From Candidatus Brevefilum sp. (GTDB lineage Bacteria; Chloroflexota; Anaerolineae; Anaerolineales; Anaerolineaceae): a stretch of 64,000 nt of DNA. Each line of letters opens with the position of its first letter. The first letter of the stretch is position 1. The stretch lies in contig JARGGB010000003.1 of NCBI GenBank assembly GCA_029210815.1, positions 16,643 to 80,642 of the forward strand. The letters are read 5' to 3'. This document shows positions 34,943 through 44,374 of the stretch, piece by piece. The position numbers and the translations under genes were made by a program. Under the pieces are notes generated by a model. That model did not search any database. It was not told where the DNA came from and saw nothing but the letters and a program-made list of their open reading frames with translations.

Positions 34943-36526
34943 ATGGAAAAACGTGCGATCAAAAAAGTTCTAGGCGAACTGCCTTATACCGTTGAACTCT
35001 ACTGGCAGCTCATCCAGCGGCACAAGCCCTGGCAGGCGCATTTCAATCTTGACTTCCTTGAAGCAGAATTAGCCGAGGCTGTTGCACAGGTGCAGCCCTT
35101 TGTTGAAAAAGCCCCGCGAGGCAAACGGATTTTTATTTTTGCGTCCCTTCATTATTGGATCGAGTATTCAACTTTCCTGGCGCTTGCACTGGCAGGAAAG
35201 GGGCACCAGGTGACATTTTCTTACATGCCCTATGGCAGCTGGGATAAACCGATCGAGAAGTTTGACCTTCGAGGGCAAAATTTATATGCTCGCCAGGTAT
35301 TAAGCCGGGCAGCTTCAGCAATAAAAATACAATCTTTGCTGGATATTCAGCCTTTATCAAGAAATTTACCGGTCGAATTAGAAGCTGCTGTAGAGGAAGT
35401 GAGCACTTTTGATACCCAGTACACCTTGCAAGTTGAGGATATTGACACCAGCAATCCCCTCTACCAGCTCCGATATGAACGCAACAATGAAGCCGCATTG
35501 AATGGGCGGGCATGGCTGTCGGCGCATAAACCGGATGTGGTCATATTGCCCAACGGTACCATTCAGGAGATGGGCGTCCTGTTCAGGGTGGCGAAATATT
35601 TAAAGATTCCAACAGTCACCTTTGAATTTGGCGATAAGCGTGAACATATCTGGCTGGCGCAAGACTCAGAGATTATGCGCCATGAGACGGACAGCCTGTG
35701 GAATGCACGTGGTGATCAAGCCCTTGATGAAGCTCAGCTTGAGCAATTGCATGCCTTGTTCTCTGCACGTGTGGATGCAAAAACATGGAAAAATTTCACA
35801 CGGAAATGGCAGGACACACCAACAAAAGGCGGCGCGTTTATCAGGAAAAAACTGAATCTGGATGATCGCCCTGTTGTTCTTTTAGCAACCAATGTCCTTG
35901 GGGACAGCTTAACCCTTGATCGCCAGGTCTTCAGTAAAACGATGGCGGATTGGATTGAGAAAAGTGTGCGTTTTTTTGTTGATCGCAAAGATGTCCAGCT
36001 TTTAATCCGCGTGCATCCCGGTGAAATGCTGACACACGGCACATCCATGGTCGATGTTGTTAAGGCTGAACTCGAGGAAATCCCTGAGCATATTCACCTG
36101 ATTGAGCCAGATGAAAAAATTAACACCTATGACATCATGGATATTGCTGACTTAGGGATGGTTTATACGACAACCGTTGGTTTAGAAATGGCAATGCGCG
36201 GCATCCCTGTGATTGTTGCAGGACAAACGCATTACAGAAATCGCGGATTTACCCATGATCCCGTTACCTGGGAAAGCTATTTTGACACTCTAAATGGACT
36301 ATTAGGAGATTTGGCTACTGCGCCTTTATCCCAGGATCAAATTGAACTTGCATGGCGCTATGCTTATTTATTCTTTTTTGAATTTCCCAAGCCTTTCCCG
36401 TGGCATTTGGTTGACCTCAAGAAGGATATTAAATCAAGACCCCTGGGCTTTGTCCTGGGTGAAGAAGGACAGCAGCGTTACGACCAAACCTTTGAGTATC
36501 TCACCGGAACCCCGCTTAAGTGGTAA
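34943..36526 (+). CDS. Capsule-synthesis-type glycosyltransferase-like protein, first copy
   Basis: 527-aa cytoplasmic protein. The C-terminal half carries LLIRVHPGEM followed by MVYTTTVGLEMAMRGIPVIVAG, the arrangement found in capsule polysaccharide synthesis (KpsS/KpsC-like) and related GT-B proteins. KpsC/KpsS enzymes transfer Kdo from CMP-Kdo, so a CMP-nonulosonic acid donor is conceivable here. It begins 2 bp after the exporter ATPase, so the coupling is tight. A similar protein lies at 48.7 kb. The N-terminal half is not recognised. Confidence 0.65.
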   Translation: MEKRAIKKVLGELPYTVELYWQLIQRHKPWQAHFNLDFLEAELAEAVAQVQPFVEKAPRGKRIFIFASLHYWIEYSTFLALALAGKGHQVTFSYMPYGSWDKPIEKFDLRGQNLYARQVLSRAASAIKIQSLLDIQPLSRNLPVELEAAVEEVSTFDTQYTLQVEDIDTSNPLYQLRYERNNEAALNGRAWLSAHKPDVVILPNGTIQEMGVLFRVAKYLKIPTVTFEFGDKREHIWLAQDSEIMRHETDSLWNARGDQALDEAQLEQLHALFSARVDAKTWKNFTRKWQDTPTKGGAFIRKKLNLDDRPVVLLATNVLGDSLTLDRQVFSKTMADWIEKSVRFFVDRKDVQLLIRVHPGEMLTHGTSMVDVVKAELEEIPEHIHLIEPDEKINTYDIMDIADLGMVYTTTVGLEMAMRGIPVIVAGQTHYRNRGFTHDPVTWESYFDTLNGLLGDLATAPLSQDQIELAWRYAYLFFFEFPKPFPWHLVDLKKDIKSRPLGFVLGEEGQQRYDQTFEYLTGTPLKW

Positions 36527-36766
36527 GTGCATTTATATTTTTTTTATTGATCTTTTTCCCTAAAAAATCCCACTTGTTGTTTGAAATGCTTGCCCAATAG
36601 GTCATTGGCTGGGATAATAAAAGCTTGTCTGGGAAAGGATTATTTGTTCTCCCTGAAACGATTTTGTGGATTTTGAGAAATTGACGTTTTTCCAGAAGAC
36701 CCTAAGTGAATAGAACCGCCTATGCTAATTTGACGCGGACCAATTATAATGACTGCAGGTAAATAA

Positions 36767-37675
36767 ATGATGACTAAAGAAGACTCGAAAAAGGATGTTA
36801 AAGAATTTTTCAACCAGGTCGGCTGGAAACTCATAGACCAATCCCTGTATCAAAACGCTCAATTTGAGGATTTGCGACCCGTATCAAAAGAATACATCCA
36901 TCGCTGCCATATGAGGGTCAATAAACATCTCTCGCCAAAGGGGCGTTTCTTCCTGGATGCAGGGTCAGGGCCGGTACAATATCCAGAATACCTGACGTAC
37001 TCTGAAGATTATGATGCCCGTGTATGTATGGACATTTCTATTGTAGCATTGCAGGAAGCAAGGAAGCGGTTAGGGGATCACGGCAGGTATATTGTTGGAG
37101 ATATTGCTCGTCTACCTTTCAAAAAGGATGCTTTTGACGGGATCGTTTCCTTGCACACGATTCATCACGTCTCAATGGAAGACAAATTGCCTGCCTACGA
37201 GGAGCTTTATCGAACACTGACCCCTGGTCACTCGATGGTGGTTGTTAATGGCTGGACGAAAGCGCCCCTGATGACCCGGCTTTCACCTTTTATGGACTTT
37301 ATGAAACGCTTTAGGGGTTGGTGGCTGCGAAAAGTTAAAAAACAGCCATTAAAAGGTGCTGAGGCTATGGATAAGGCGGCGGATTTGAGCGAAGCCGCAG
37401 AAGCAGAGACGACAAAGCCGCCAGAAGGGACATATGTGCAAAAACTGACTGCAGCCTGGCTGACACAGGCTTTAGAGGGAAGAATGGATTACGAAATTCT
37501 TGTCTGGCGCAGCGTCAGTGTTCGGTTCTTACGCTCTGTAATTTACCCGGATTGGGGTGGACGTTTTTGGCTCAAGGTCTTGTTCTTGCTCGAGGAGATA
37601 TTCCCCCGTCTTTTGGGACGCATTGGGCAGTATCCCCTGGTCGTTGTCAATAAACCTCCAGAAGAAAAGAAATAA
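36767..37675 (+). CDS. Class I SAM-dependent methyltransferase
   Basis: 302 aa. The SAM-binding site is FFLDAGSGPVQYPEY, with an acidic second strand (RVCMDISI) and YIVGDIARLPFKKDAFDGIVS typical of Methyltransf_11. The C-terminal third is hydrophobic and basic and may touch the membrane. It follows a 240-bp gap that contains a TATAAT (36745-36750), so it probably begins a new transcript. ATG codons at 36767 and 36770 are both possible. Likely methylates a sugar or lipid-linked intermediate. Confidence 0.8.
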   Translation: MMTKEDSKKDVKEFFNQVGWKLIDQSLYQNAQFEDLRPVSKEYIHRCHMRVNKHLSPKGRFFLDAGSGPVQYPEYLTYSEDYDARVCMDISIVALQEARKRLGDHGRYIVGDIARLPFKKDAFDGIVSLHTIHHVSMEDKLPAYEELYRTLTPGHSMVVVNGWTKAPLMTRLSPFMDFMKRFRGWWLRKVKKQPLKGAEAMDKAADLSEAAEAETTKPPEGTYVQKLTAAWLTQALEGRMDYEILVWRSVSVRFLRSVIYPDWGGRFWLKVLFLLEEIFPRLLGRIGQYPLVVVNKPPEEKK

Positions 37676-37723
37676 GAAATCGCAAGTAAAGTATAATTTT
37701 GTCAAAACCCCAGGAGTGATACT

Positions 37724-38731
37724 ATGGATTGGAAAGATAAAAGCGTATTGGTAACCGGTGGGACGGGTTCTTTTGGCCGAAAATTTGTTGAGGTCATGAT
37801 GAAATCCTACCATCCCCACCGCTTGATCGTTTACAGCCGTGACGAACTCAAGCAGCATGAAATGCGCACGTCCGGTTTAGACTATCCAAACTTACGCTAT
37901 TTTATTGGCGATGTGCGCGACTTGCCAAGGTTAACGCGCGCTTTTAATGGTGTTGATATTGTTGTCCACGCAGCCGCACTCAAACAGGTACCGGCTTGTG
38001 AATATAATCCGATGGAAGCAGTTAAGACCAACATTTTGGGCAGCAGCAATGTTGTTGACGCTGCGCTGGATGCAGGCGTCGAAAAGGTTCTTGCATTGAG
38101 CACGGATAAGGCGGTCAACCCGGTGAATTTGTACGGTGCAACAAAACTGGCTGCAGAAAAATTAATGGTTCAGAGCAACGCTTATGCCGGCGGGATGACA
38201 ACCCGATTTAGCTGTGTTCGCTATGGCAATGTGGTTGGTTCACGCGGCAGCGTTGTTCCATTGTTCATTCAGCAGCGATCCAAAGGCGAAATCACCCTGA
38301 CGGATGAGCGCATGACACGATTCTGGATTTCACTGGACCAGGGTGTTCAATTTGTGATTCGATGTATTGAAGAAATGCAGGGCGGTGAGGTCTTTGTCCC
38401 AAAGATCCCCAGCATGAAGATGGTCGACCTGGCGCATGCCCTTGCCCCGAGTGCTGAGATTAAAATTATTGGCATTCGTCCCGGCGAAAAGCTTCATGAA
38501 GTCTTGATCTCAGAGGATGAAGCGCGTTCAACCATTGAGCTGGAAGATATGTATGTTGTACAGCCGGCAGCGGCATTATGGTTTGGTCACGCATGGTCAG
38601 AAGCTGGCAAACCACTGCCTGACGGCTACCACTACGCCAGCGATAATAATGAAGATTGGCTAACCGTTGATGAGATCCACAAAATGGTCGCGCCAATTGA
38701 GATAAAAATGGAGAAAGGCATGCGCGCATAA
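37724..38731 (+). CDS. pseB: UDP-N-acetylglucosamine 4,6-dehydratase (inverting)
   Basis: First enzyme of pseudaminic acid synthesis: dehydrates UDP-GlcNAc with C5 inversion. The PseB pattern is clear: VTGGTGSFGRKF, IVYSRDELKQHEM, HAAALKQVPACEYNPMEAVK, LSTDKAVNPVNLYGATK and RYGNVVGSRGSVVP, then FVPKIPSMKM. Length is 335 aa, and GGAG lies upstream (ccaGGAGtgatact). The aminotransferase PseC, acetyltransferase PseH and hydrolase PseG that would complete the pathway are not seen in the window. The related FnlA/CapE route to UDP-FucNAc was considered, but the sequence is closer to PseB. Confidence 0.88.
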   Translation: MDWKDKSVLVTGGTGSFGRKFVEVMMKSYHPHRLIVYSRDELKQHEMRTSGLDYPNLRYFIGDVRDLPRLTRAFNGVDIVVHAAALKQVPACEYNPMEAVKTNILGSSNVVDAALDAGVEKVLALSTDKAVNPVNLYGATKLAAEKLMVQSNAYAGGMTTRFSCVRYGNVVGSRGSVVPLFIQQRSKGEITLTDERMTRFWISLDQGVQFVIRCIEEMQGGEVFVPKIPSMKMVDLAHALAPSAEIKIIGIRPGEKLHEVLISEDEARSTIELEDMYVVQPAAALWFGHAWSEAGKPLPDGYHYASDNNEDWLTVDEIHKMVAPIEIKMEKGMRA

Positions 38732-39648
38732 TGCGTTTGCTGGTTACCGGTGTCAGCGGTCTTTTGGGCTTGAATTTGGGTCTTCTGGCGCATCATTTGG
38801 GGTACGAGGTTATTGGGCTGGTACATTCGCATCAACTGCAAGGCGTCCCATTTAAAATTGAAGCAGTTGACCTTTTAGAAACACCAAAAGCGCTTGACAC
38901 TATAAAGGGCTTGCAGCCTGATGCGATTATCCACTGCGCTGCAATTGCCAATTTGCATCAAGCCGAGAAGTTCCCGGATCTTGCACTAACATTAAATGCC
39001 GACGTACCGGGGGAACTTGCCGAAGCCGCTTTTGAATGGGGTTTCCCTTTTTTGCATATTTCGACTGACGCAATTTTCGACGGAGAAAAAGGTGCATACG
39101 TTGAAACCGATCCCCCAAATCCATTGAGCGTCTATGCCCGCAGCAAACTGGCTGGTGAGCACCGTGTTCAAGAAGTAAATCCAAACGCCCTGATTGCCAG
39201 GGTGGTTTTTTATGGTTGGAGTCTTTCAGGGAATCGCAGTTTATCTGAATTTTTTTATAATAACTTAAAGAACCAGGTGCCGCATAAGGGATTCATTGAC
39301 ACCTTTTTCAGCCCGCTCTACGTGGAGGATTTGGTTGAAGTCTTGCTTGAAATGCTTGAGAAAAATCTAAAGGGTGTGTATCATGTGGTTAGCCCGGAGC
39401 ATTTGAGCAAGTATGAATTTGGTGTCAGGATTGCAGAAAAATTTGGTTTTGATCCAAACCTGGTCCAGCCCATTAAAATGAGCGAGATGAAGCGTGAAGC
39501 CCCACGTTCGCTAAAACTCATATTGGATCCTGGAAAAGTACAAAAAGACCTTGGTCATCCGCTGCCCTCTGTGGAGGGCGGTATTGATCGATTATATCAA
39601 CGATGGCAGGAAGGCTATCATCTAAAACTTCAGCGTTTTTCATGTTGA
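38731..39648 (+). CDS. RmlD-like sugar nucleotide reductase
   Basis: 305-aa extended SDR resembling dTDP-4-dehydrorhamnose reductase. It has LLVTGVSGLLGLNLG (NAD(P) site), HCAAIANLHQAEK, STDAIFDGEKGAYVE and VYARSKLAGE (YXXXK). Its ATG overlaps the pseB stop (TAATG), so the two are translationally coupled and probably act in series on a 4-keto sugar nucleotide. No other rhamnose genes are present, so the substrate may be the PseB product rather than dTDP-4-ketorhamnose. Confidence 0.8.
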   Translation: MRLLVTGVSGLLGLNLGLLAHHLGYEVIGLVHSHQLQGVPFKIEAVDLLETPKALDTIKGLQPDAIIHCAAIANLHQAEKFPDLALTLNADVPGELAEAAFEWGFPFLHISTDAIFDGEKGAYVETDPPNPLSVYARSKLAGEHRVQEVNPNALIARVVFYGWSLSGNRSLSEFFYNNLKNQVPHKGFIDTFFSPLYVEDLVEVLLEMLEKNLKGVYHVVSPEHLSKYEFGVRIAEKFGFDPNLVQPIKMSEMKREAPRSLKLILDPGKVQKDLGHPLPSVEGGIDRLYQRWQEGYHLKLQRFSC

Positions 39649-39678
39649 ATCATTTTCTTTTGAATTGAGAGGCGAGAT

Positions 39679-40749
39679 ATGACTTTAATAATTGGAAAAA
39701 ATCTGATTGGGAAAGATCATCCAACGTATTTCATTGCAGATATTGCAGCAAATCACGACGGGAGTTTAGAGCGTGCCAAGCTCTTGATACGTTTGGCAAA
39801 AGAAGCAGGGGCGGATGCGGCGAAATTCCAAAATTTCCAGGCACCAAAGATTGTTTCTGATTACGGATTCACACATATGAATGCCCAGGTTTCTCACCAG
39901 GCAAAATGGGAGAAATCAGTTACCGAGGTATACGCCTCAGCTTCGATCCCATTTGAATGGACACCGATCCTCAAAGAAACCTGTGATGAGGTTGGCATTG
40001 ACTATTTCTCGTCACCCTACGATTTTGAGGCGATTGATATGCTGGATTCCTATGTGCCGGCGTACAAAATCGGATCCGGTGATATCACCTGGATTGAAGC
40101 CTGTGAGAGGATCGCAAGCAAAGGCAAGCCCGTTCTGCTTGCCACGGGAGCGTCTGATATTAGCGATGTTCAGCGAGCAGTGCATGCCATCGTAAACATA
40201 AACCCTCAACTGGTTTTGATGCAGTGTAATACAAACTACACCGCAGCAGATGGCAATTTTGACAATATCCATTTGCTTGTCCTCAAAACCTACCAAAATA
40301 TGTTCCCGCAACTGGTTCTGGGATTATCAGACCACACCCACGGGCATGCCACCGTTCTGGGCGCCGTTGCTTTAGGCGCAAGGGTGATTGAGAAGCATTT
40401 TACTGATGACAATAATCGTGTCGGGCCCGATCATCCCTTTGCTATGAACCCTCAAACCTGGGCGGAAATGGTTACAGCCACCCGCCAGCTGGAGCGTGCA
40501 CTGGGCTCAGGGGATAAATTTGTCGCAGATAACGAGCAGGAGACGGTGATCATCCAGAGGCGCTGCCTCCGGGCTGCCCGGGCAATTCAACGCGGCGAAA
40601 CGATGATGCGCGATATGATCGAAGTTCTCAGGCCGGCAACACAGGGTGCGATCATGCCCTATGAAATTGAAGATCTGCTTGGGTTGAGAGCTATAGAACA
40701 AATTCCTGCCGGGCAGGAATTGCGCTGGACCCAGTTTGGTAATCCCTAA
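39679..40749 (+). CDS. NeuB-family nonulosonic acid synthase with SAF domain
   Basis: Condenses phosphoenolpyruvate with a six-carbon sugar to give a nine-carbon acid (sialic, legionaminic or pseudaminic type). The TIM barrel shows FIADIAANHDGSLERAK, DAAKFQNFQ, YKIGSGDITW and SDHTHGHATVLGAVALGARVIEKHFT, all NeuB hallmarks. The C-terminal antifreeze-like SAF domain (RRCLRAARAIQRGE to the end) is present, which distinguishes it from the second NeuB at 47.8 kb. At 356 aa it has the usual length. Following pseB and a reductase, a pseudaminic-like product is plausible but unproven. Confidence 0.88.
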   Translation: MTLIIGKNLIGKDHPTYFIADIAANHDGSLERAKLLIRLAKEAGADAAKFQNFQAPKIVSDYGFTHMNAQVSHQAKWEKSVTEVYASASIPFEWTPILKETCDEVGIDYFSSPYDFEAIDMLDSYVPAYKIGSGDITWIEACERIASKGKPVLLATGASDISDVQRAVHAIVNINPQLVLMQCNTNYTAADGNFDNIHLLVLKTYQNMFPQLVLGLSDHTHGHATVLGAVALGARVIEKHFTDDNNRVGPDHPFAMNPQTWAEMVTATRQLERALGSGDKFVADNEQETVIIQRRCLRAARAIQRGETMMRDMIEVLRPATQGAIMPYEIEDLLGLRAIEQIPAGQELRWTQFGNP

Positions 40750-40778
40750 AATCACACCCCTGTCATAAGGATAATAAA

Positions 40779-41870
40779 ATGCGTGTGCTTTATTTCACGG
40801 AAGGGGACAGCCCACATGATCAGCGCTTTTTACGCGCCCTTTCTGGAACGGCTCATAATGTTTATGCCTTAAGGCAAAAAGAATGCACTCCAACCACACC
40901 AGATGGAATTGTTGAATTAGATTGGCCTGGCGGTCAACCCAATTGGCGCTATTGGGGTGGATGGGAAAAGGCTTTAATCCAATTTCAAAAGATCCTGGAT
41001 GAAATTCAACCAGATGTCGTTCATGCAGGACCCATACAGGGACCTGCCTTGTTGACTGCGCTTTCAGGTTTTCAGAACCTGGTGACCATGTCCTGGGGGT
41101 CAGACATATTAGCACGGGCACAGCGCAGCCCCTGGACACGGTGTGCAACAAAATATGCTCTTGATCACACAAAAGTGTTTTTAGGCGACTGCCAAACTGT
41201 GATTGACGCGGCAAAAACTTACGGCTTTCCCGAAGAAAGAAGCCTTCGTTTTCCATGGGGCGTTGACCTTCAACATTTTTCACCCCAAAATGGAAAAGCT
41301 GAAGGAGAGGCATTGCGGAGAAGCCTGGGATGGGACGATAAATTTATCATTCTGTGCAATAGAAGCTGGTATCCAATTTACGGTGTGGATGTTCTTGCAA
41401 AAGCTTTTGTGGCAAGCGCAGAGGAGAATAACGAATTACGATTGCTGCTTGTGGGCGATGGACCCCAATCCGATTATATCCACAGTATTCTAGTCCCTGT
41501 TGAGGATAAGGCGCATTTTCCCGGCTGGGAGGATCAAACGGATTTGCCAGGCGTCTATTGTGGGGCAGACCTTTTTGTTAGCCCCTCGCATTGTGATGGC
41601 TCATCCATCTCATTACTTGAAGCCCTGGCATGCGGACGTCCCGTGCTGGTTTCGGATATACCCTCGAATAAGGAATGGATCAAGCCGGGAGAGACAGGTG
41701 AACTTTTCACCGATGGAGATCCGGCAGCATTAATAGAAAAAATCTTATTGATGGCAGGTCATTTTGATCTGGCGCATTACGGCGAGAATGCGAGGTTTTT
41801 GGCCGAGGCGCAAGCAGATTGGGATCAAAACTTCGAAAAATTATTGCAGGCTTATCATATGGCTTTGTGA
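40779..41870 (+). CDS. GT4-family glycosyltransferase
   Basis: 363-aa GT-B enzyme. The N-terminal part includes IQPDVVHAGPIQGPALL, and the donor-binding region is SPSHCDGSSISLLEALACGRPVLVSD. AAGGATAAT precedes the ATG. It probably adds one sugar of the surface glycan; donor unknown. Confidence 0.85.
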   Translation: MRVLYFTEGDSPHDQRFLRALSGTAHNVYALRQKECTPTTPDGIVELDWPGGQPNWRYWGGWEKALIQFQKILDEIQPDVVHAGPIQGPALLTALSGFQNLVTMSWGSDILARAQRSPWTRCATKYALDHTKVFLGDCQTVIDAAKTYGFPEERSLRFPWGVDLQHFSPQNGKAEGEALRRSLGWDDKFIILCNRSWYPIYGVDVLAKAFVASAEENNELRLLLVGDGPQSDYIHSILVPVEDKAHFPGWEDQTDLPGVYCGADLFVSPSHCDGSSISLLEALACGRPVLVSDIPSNKEWIKPGETGELFTDGDPAALIEKILLMAGHFDLAHYGENARFLAEAQADWDQNFEKLLQAYHMAL

Positions 41871-41947
41871 ATTTTGTTTCTGGTGATGATTGCATTAGAA
41901 TTTAAATCACAGATCAATAGAAAAGAAAAAGAATGCAGGTTAACCTA

Positions 41948-42658
41948 ATGAATAAAAAGAAAAAAGCTTTATTTGCTTCCATTTGTTTGGTATTAATGCT
42001 GACAATCATGGCCTGTCACATCCCATTGATCAGCCGTGCAACTAGCCCTGAAACTAAGGCGGTTGGAAATACCCCCACAGAAACAGTTGAACAACAGCCA
42101 ACGGAAGAAGCAGAAACCGCAGCTCTGCTGCAAGAAAAGGTATATCAGGATAATGGGGTTGAGATGACATTGCCAGCGACCTTTGTTTTGAGTGACGTTG
42201 AAAATGATTTCGAATCTCTCATGAATCAAGGTCAGTCACTTGGGGAGGAACAGGCTCAAACAATAAAGGGAATCTTTGAACATTATAAAGAAGATATCCT
42301 TATGTGGGCTTATGATCCTGTGGGTGATGGTCAATACGGCACTGGTTTGCTGGTGATGAAAAATGACCAATTCGCCGGAATGTCATTGATGCTCATTTCT
42401 ACATTTGCCAAATCGATCATTGGTGATCAGCTAGATCTTGTGGATCAAGAACGCATAAAGATGGACGACCGGGATGTCCTGAGATTTGAGACATCGACCG
42501 GGGACCTGGGCGTAAAGAGTTCCCAGGCGTTTTACATCTTCAATGAATCGGGCAAGTTGTGGATCATTGCATTTTTCACAGATTCTGACCAAATCCAGGA
42601 ATCTTTGCTGGAATTTGATCGGGCTGTGGAATCCTTTGAATTTGTTGGGGATGAGTGA
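41948..42658 (+). CDS. Lipoprotein of unknown function, PsbP/DUF1795-like fold possible
   Basis: I start at ATG 41948 (MNKKKKALFAS); the track start adds five residues. The signal ends TIMAC, a lipobox, followed by a Thr/Glu-rich linker. The mature domain (about residues 65-235) has short beta strands and one long helix (ENDFESLMNQGQSLGEEQAQ), reminiscent of PsbP-like stress or secretion proteins, but this is only a fold impression. It is unusual inside a run of cytoplasmic sugar enzymes. The next gene starts 9 bp later, so it is probably in the same transcript. Confidence 0.6.
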   Translation: MNKKKKALFASICLVLMLTIMACHIPLISRATSPETKAVGNTPTETVEQQPTEEAETAALLQEKVYQDNGVEMTLPATFVLSDVENDFESLMNQGQSLGEEQAQTIKGIFEHYKEDILMWAYDPVGDGQYGTGLLVMKNDQFAGMSLMLISTFAKSIIGDQLDLVDQERIKMDDRDVLRFETSTGDLGVKSSQAFYIFNESGKLWIIAFFTDSDQIQESLLEFDRAVESFEFVGDE

Positions 42659-42667
42659 GATAAGCAA

Positions 42668-43441
42668 ATGTTAAGAACCAGAGATCCCGGGGTGATAGCA
42701 ATTATCCAGGCACGGATGGGGTCCAGCCGTCTGCCGGGAAAAGTCTTGCTGGATATTGGCGGTGAAACCATGCTTTATCGGGTTATTGTCCGCGCCAGGC
42801 GAGCTCAATTTGTAGGGCAGGTTGTGGTGGCGACAACAACAGACCCGAGCGATGACCCTGTCGAAGCTTTTTGCAAATCAAAGGGTTTTCCCTGCTTTCG
42901 GGGTGATCCCTTTGATGTGCTGGATCGCTATTACCAGGCTGCGCGCCTGTATGGCGGCAGCACGATTGTGCGCCTTACCGCAGACTGTCCATTGATCGAT
43001 CCGGCGGAGATTGATCGGACCGTGCAAGCTTTTTTCCAGGCAGACGTAGATTTTGCAGCCAACCGCCTTCCACCTCCCATGAAGCGCACCACGCCGATCG
43101 GGATGGACACGGAGGTCGTTAGCAGTAAGGCACTTAATATTGCATGGCAAGAAGCTGAGGAAAAATATGCCCGGGAGCATGTGATGCCCTATCTATACGA
43201 GACCCCTGGGCGATTTAAAATCTTGCTTGTGAATCACGATCCTGATTTGAGCCATTTACGATTGACGGTTGATACGCCGGAGGATTTAGCCTTAGTGAGA
43301 AAAATTTACCATCATTTTGATAACAGCGATGATTTTTCGTTGACTGAAATAATTGATTTTCTATATGATTCACCAGAATTGTTAGATATTAATGCAAATG
43401 TGACGCATAAAGGTTACCAGGACATTGACCAACGCGCGTAA
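42668..43441 (+). CDS. SpsF-like cytidylyltransferase family protein
   Basis: 257 aa with a nucleotidyltransferase fold: VIAIIQARMGSSRLPGKVLLDIGG is the SpsF/PseF signature, and RLTADCPLIDP carries the metal-binding Asp. Members are found in spore-coat glycan and pseudaminic or legionaminic acid loci, where they are thought to use CTP. It is the first of three cytidylyltransferase-like genes here. The start at 42668 has only a weak site (GATAAGC). Confidence 0.8.
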   Translation: MLRTRDPGVIAIIQARMGSSRLPGKVLLDIGGETMLYRVIVRARRAQFVGQVVVATTTDPSDDPVEAFCKSKGFPCFRGDPFDVLDRYYQAARLYGGSTIVRLTADCPLIDPAEIDRTVQAFFQADVDFAANRLPPPMKRTTPIGMDTEVVSSKALNIAWQEAEEKYAREHVMPYLYETPGRFKILLVNHDPDLSHLRLTVDTPEDLALVRKIYHHFDNSDDFSLTEIIDFLYDSPELLDINANVTHKGYQDIDQRA

Positions 43442-43452
43442 ACCGCCGGTGG

Positions 43453-43458
43453 TATAAT
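43453..43458 (+). promoter_or_regulatory. -10 element before the zinc-ribbon methyltransferase
   Basis: TATAAT, 30 nt before ATG 43489. The track's GTG start at 43459 touches this hexamer, which supports the later ATG. No good -35 was found at 16-18 nt. Confidence 0.45.
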
Positions 43459-43488
43459 GTGAAACCTTTTAAAAATAAAGAAGTGCAT

Positions 43489-44370
43489 ATGGATTGCTTG
43501 TTGTGTGGATCAGATCAAAAAAAAATCTTTACCCGCGTGGAATCATTTGGGTTTCCATTGGTTTATTATCAGTGTAAAAATTGTGGTTTGATTTATCAGT
43601 CACGAAAAGAGAGTCAGGCTGCGAACCCGGAATTTTATCGGAGGACATATCGCAGAATCTACCAGGCATGTGAGGAACCAACCCCAAAGGACCTTTGGGT
43701 TCAGGAGCAGCGCGCCCAGCACTTAAATGATATTCTCAGGTCTCATTTGGAAATCTTTCCTGAGAAAGTTTTGGATATCGGTGCGTCTGCAGGTATTTTA
43801 CTGCAGCAATTTCGAAACTCATTTGGCAGTGAGGTGGTTGGTGTGGAGCCGGGAGATGCTTACCGTGCTTACGCAGAAGAGTCTGACATTGAAATGAAGG
43901 AGTCGATAGGGGCTTTGTTAGCATCTGAGCATGGGAAATTTGACCTGGTCAGCATGAGCCATGTTTTGGAGCACCTGACAGAGCCTGTGGAAGACCTCAA
44001 AAGAATAAAATTGGAATTATTGAAAGACGGGGGAATCTTGCTGCTGGAAGTTCCTAATTTTTATGCCCACGACAGTTACGAGCTGGCTCATTTAGCCTGT
44101 TATACGCCCCATACACTGCGTGAAGTTCTGAAAAAAGCTGGTTTCAGATTGGTTTTTTTGAAAAGACATGGGGTGCCGCGATCAAAATTATTAAACTTGT
44201 ATTTGACGGGTGTTGCAAAAGTATCGCCAGAAGCGCATGGGACAGTCGAAATTAAAAATGATCGATTTGTTGGATTAAAACGAAATGTCAGCATGCTTTA
44301 TCGTCGATTGATGCAGAAAATTTCCCCACATAAAGCCTGGCTGCCGATACCCGTTATTGATCAAGAGTGA
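43489..44370 (+). CDS. SAM-dependent methyltransferase with N-terminal zinc motif
   Basis: 293 aa. The N-terminus has two Cys pairs (MDCLLCGSDQ and YYQCKNCGLIYQ) forming a zinc ribbon, as in sugar C- and O-methyltransferases of the Methyltransf_23 type. The SAM site is KVLDIGASAGILLQQF, followed by VVGVEPGD and DLVSMSHVLEHLTEP. I use ATG 43489 with AAGAAG 5 nt upstream rather than the track's GTG. Likely methylates an NDP-sugar or glycan. Confidence 0.85.
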   Translation: MDCLLCGSDQKKIFTRVESFGFPLVYYQCKNCGLIYQSRKESQAANPEFYRRTYRRIYQACEEPTPKDLWVQEQRAQHLNDILRSHLEIFPEKVLDIGASAGILLQQFRNSFGSEVVGVEPGDAYRAYAEESDIEMKESIGALLASEHGKFDLVSMSHVLEHLTEPVEDLKRIKLELLKDGGILLLEVPNFYAHDSYELAHLACYTPHTLREVLKKAGFRLVFLKRHGVPRSKLLNLYLTGVAKVSPEAHGTVEIKNDRFVGLKRNVSMLYRRLMQKISPHKAWLPIPVIDQE

Positions 44371-44374
44371 AATT

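Noticed and set aside
37724-38731. FnlA/CapE (UDP-FucNAc pathway) as identity of the dehydratase
   Set aside because: DELKQHEM, NPVNLYGATK and FVPKIPSMKM match PseB better, and no FnlC-like 2-epimerase is present; kept only as an alternative.
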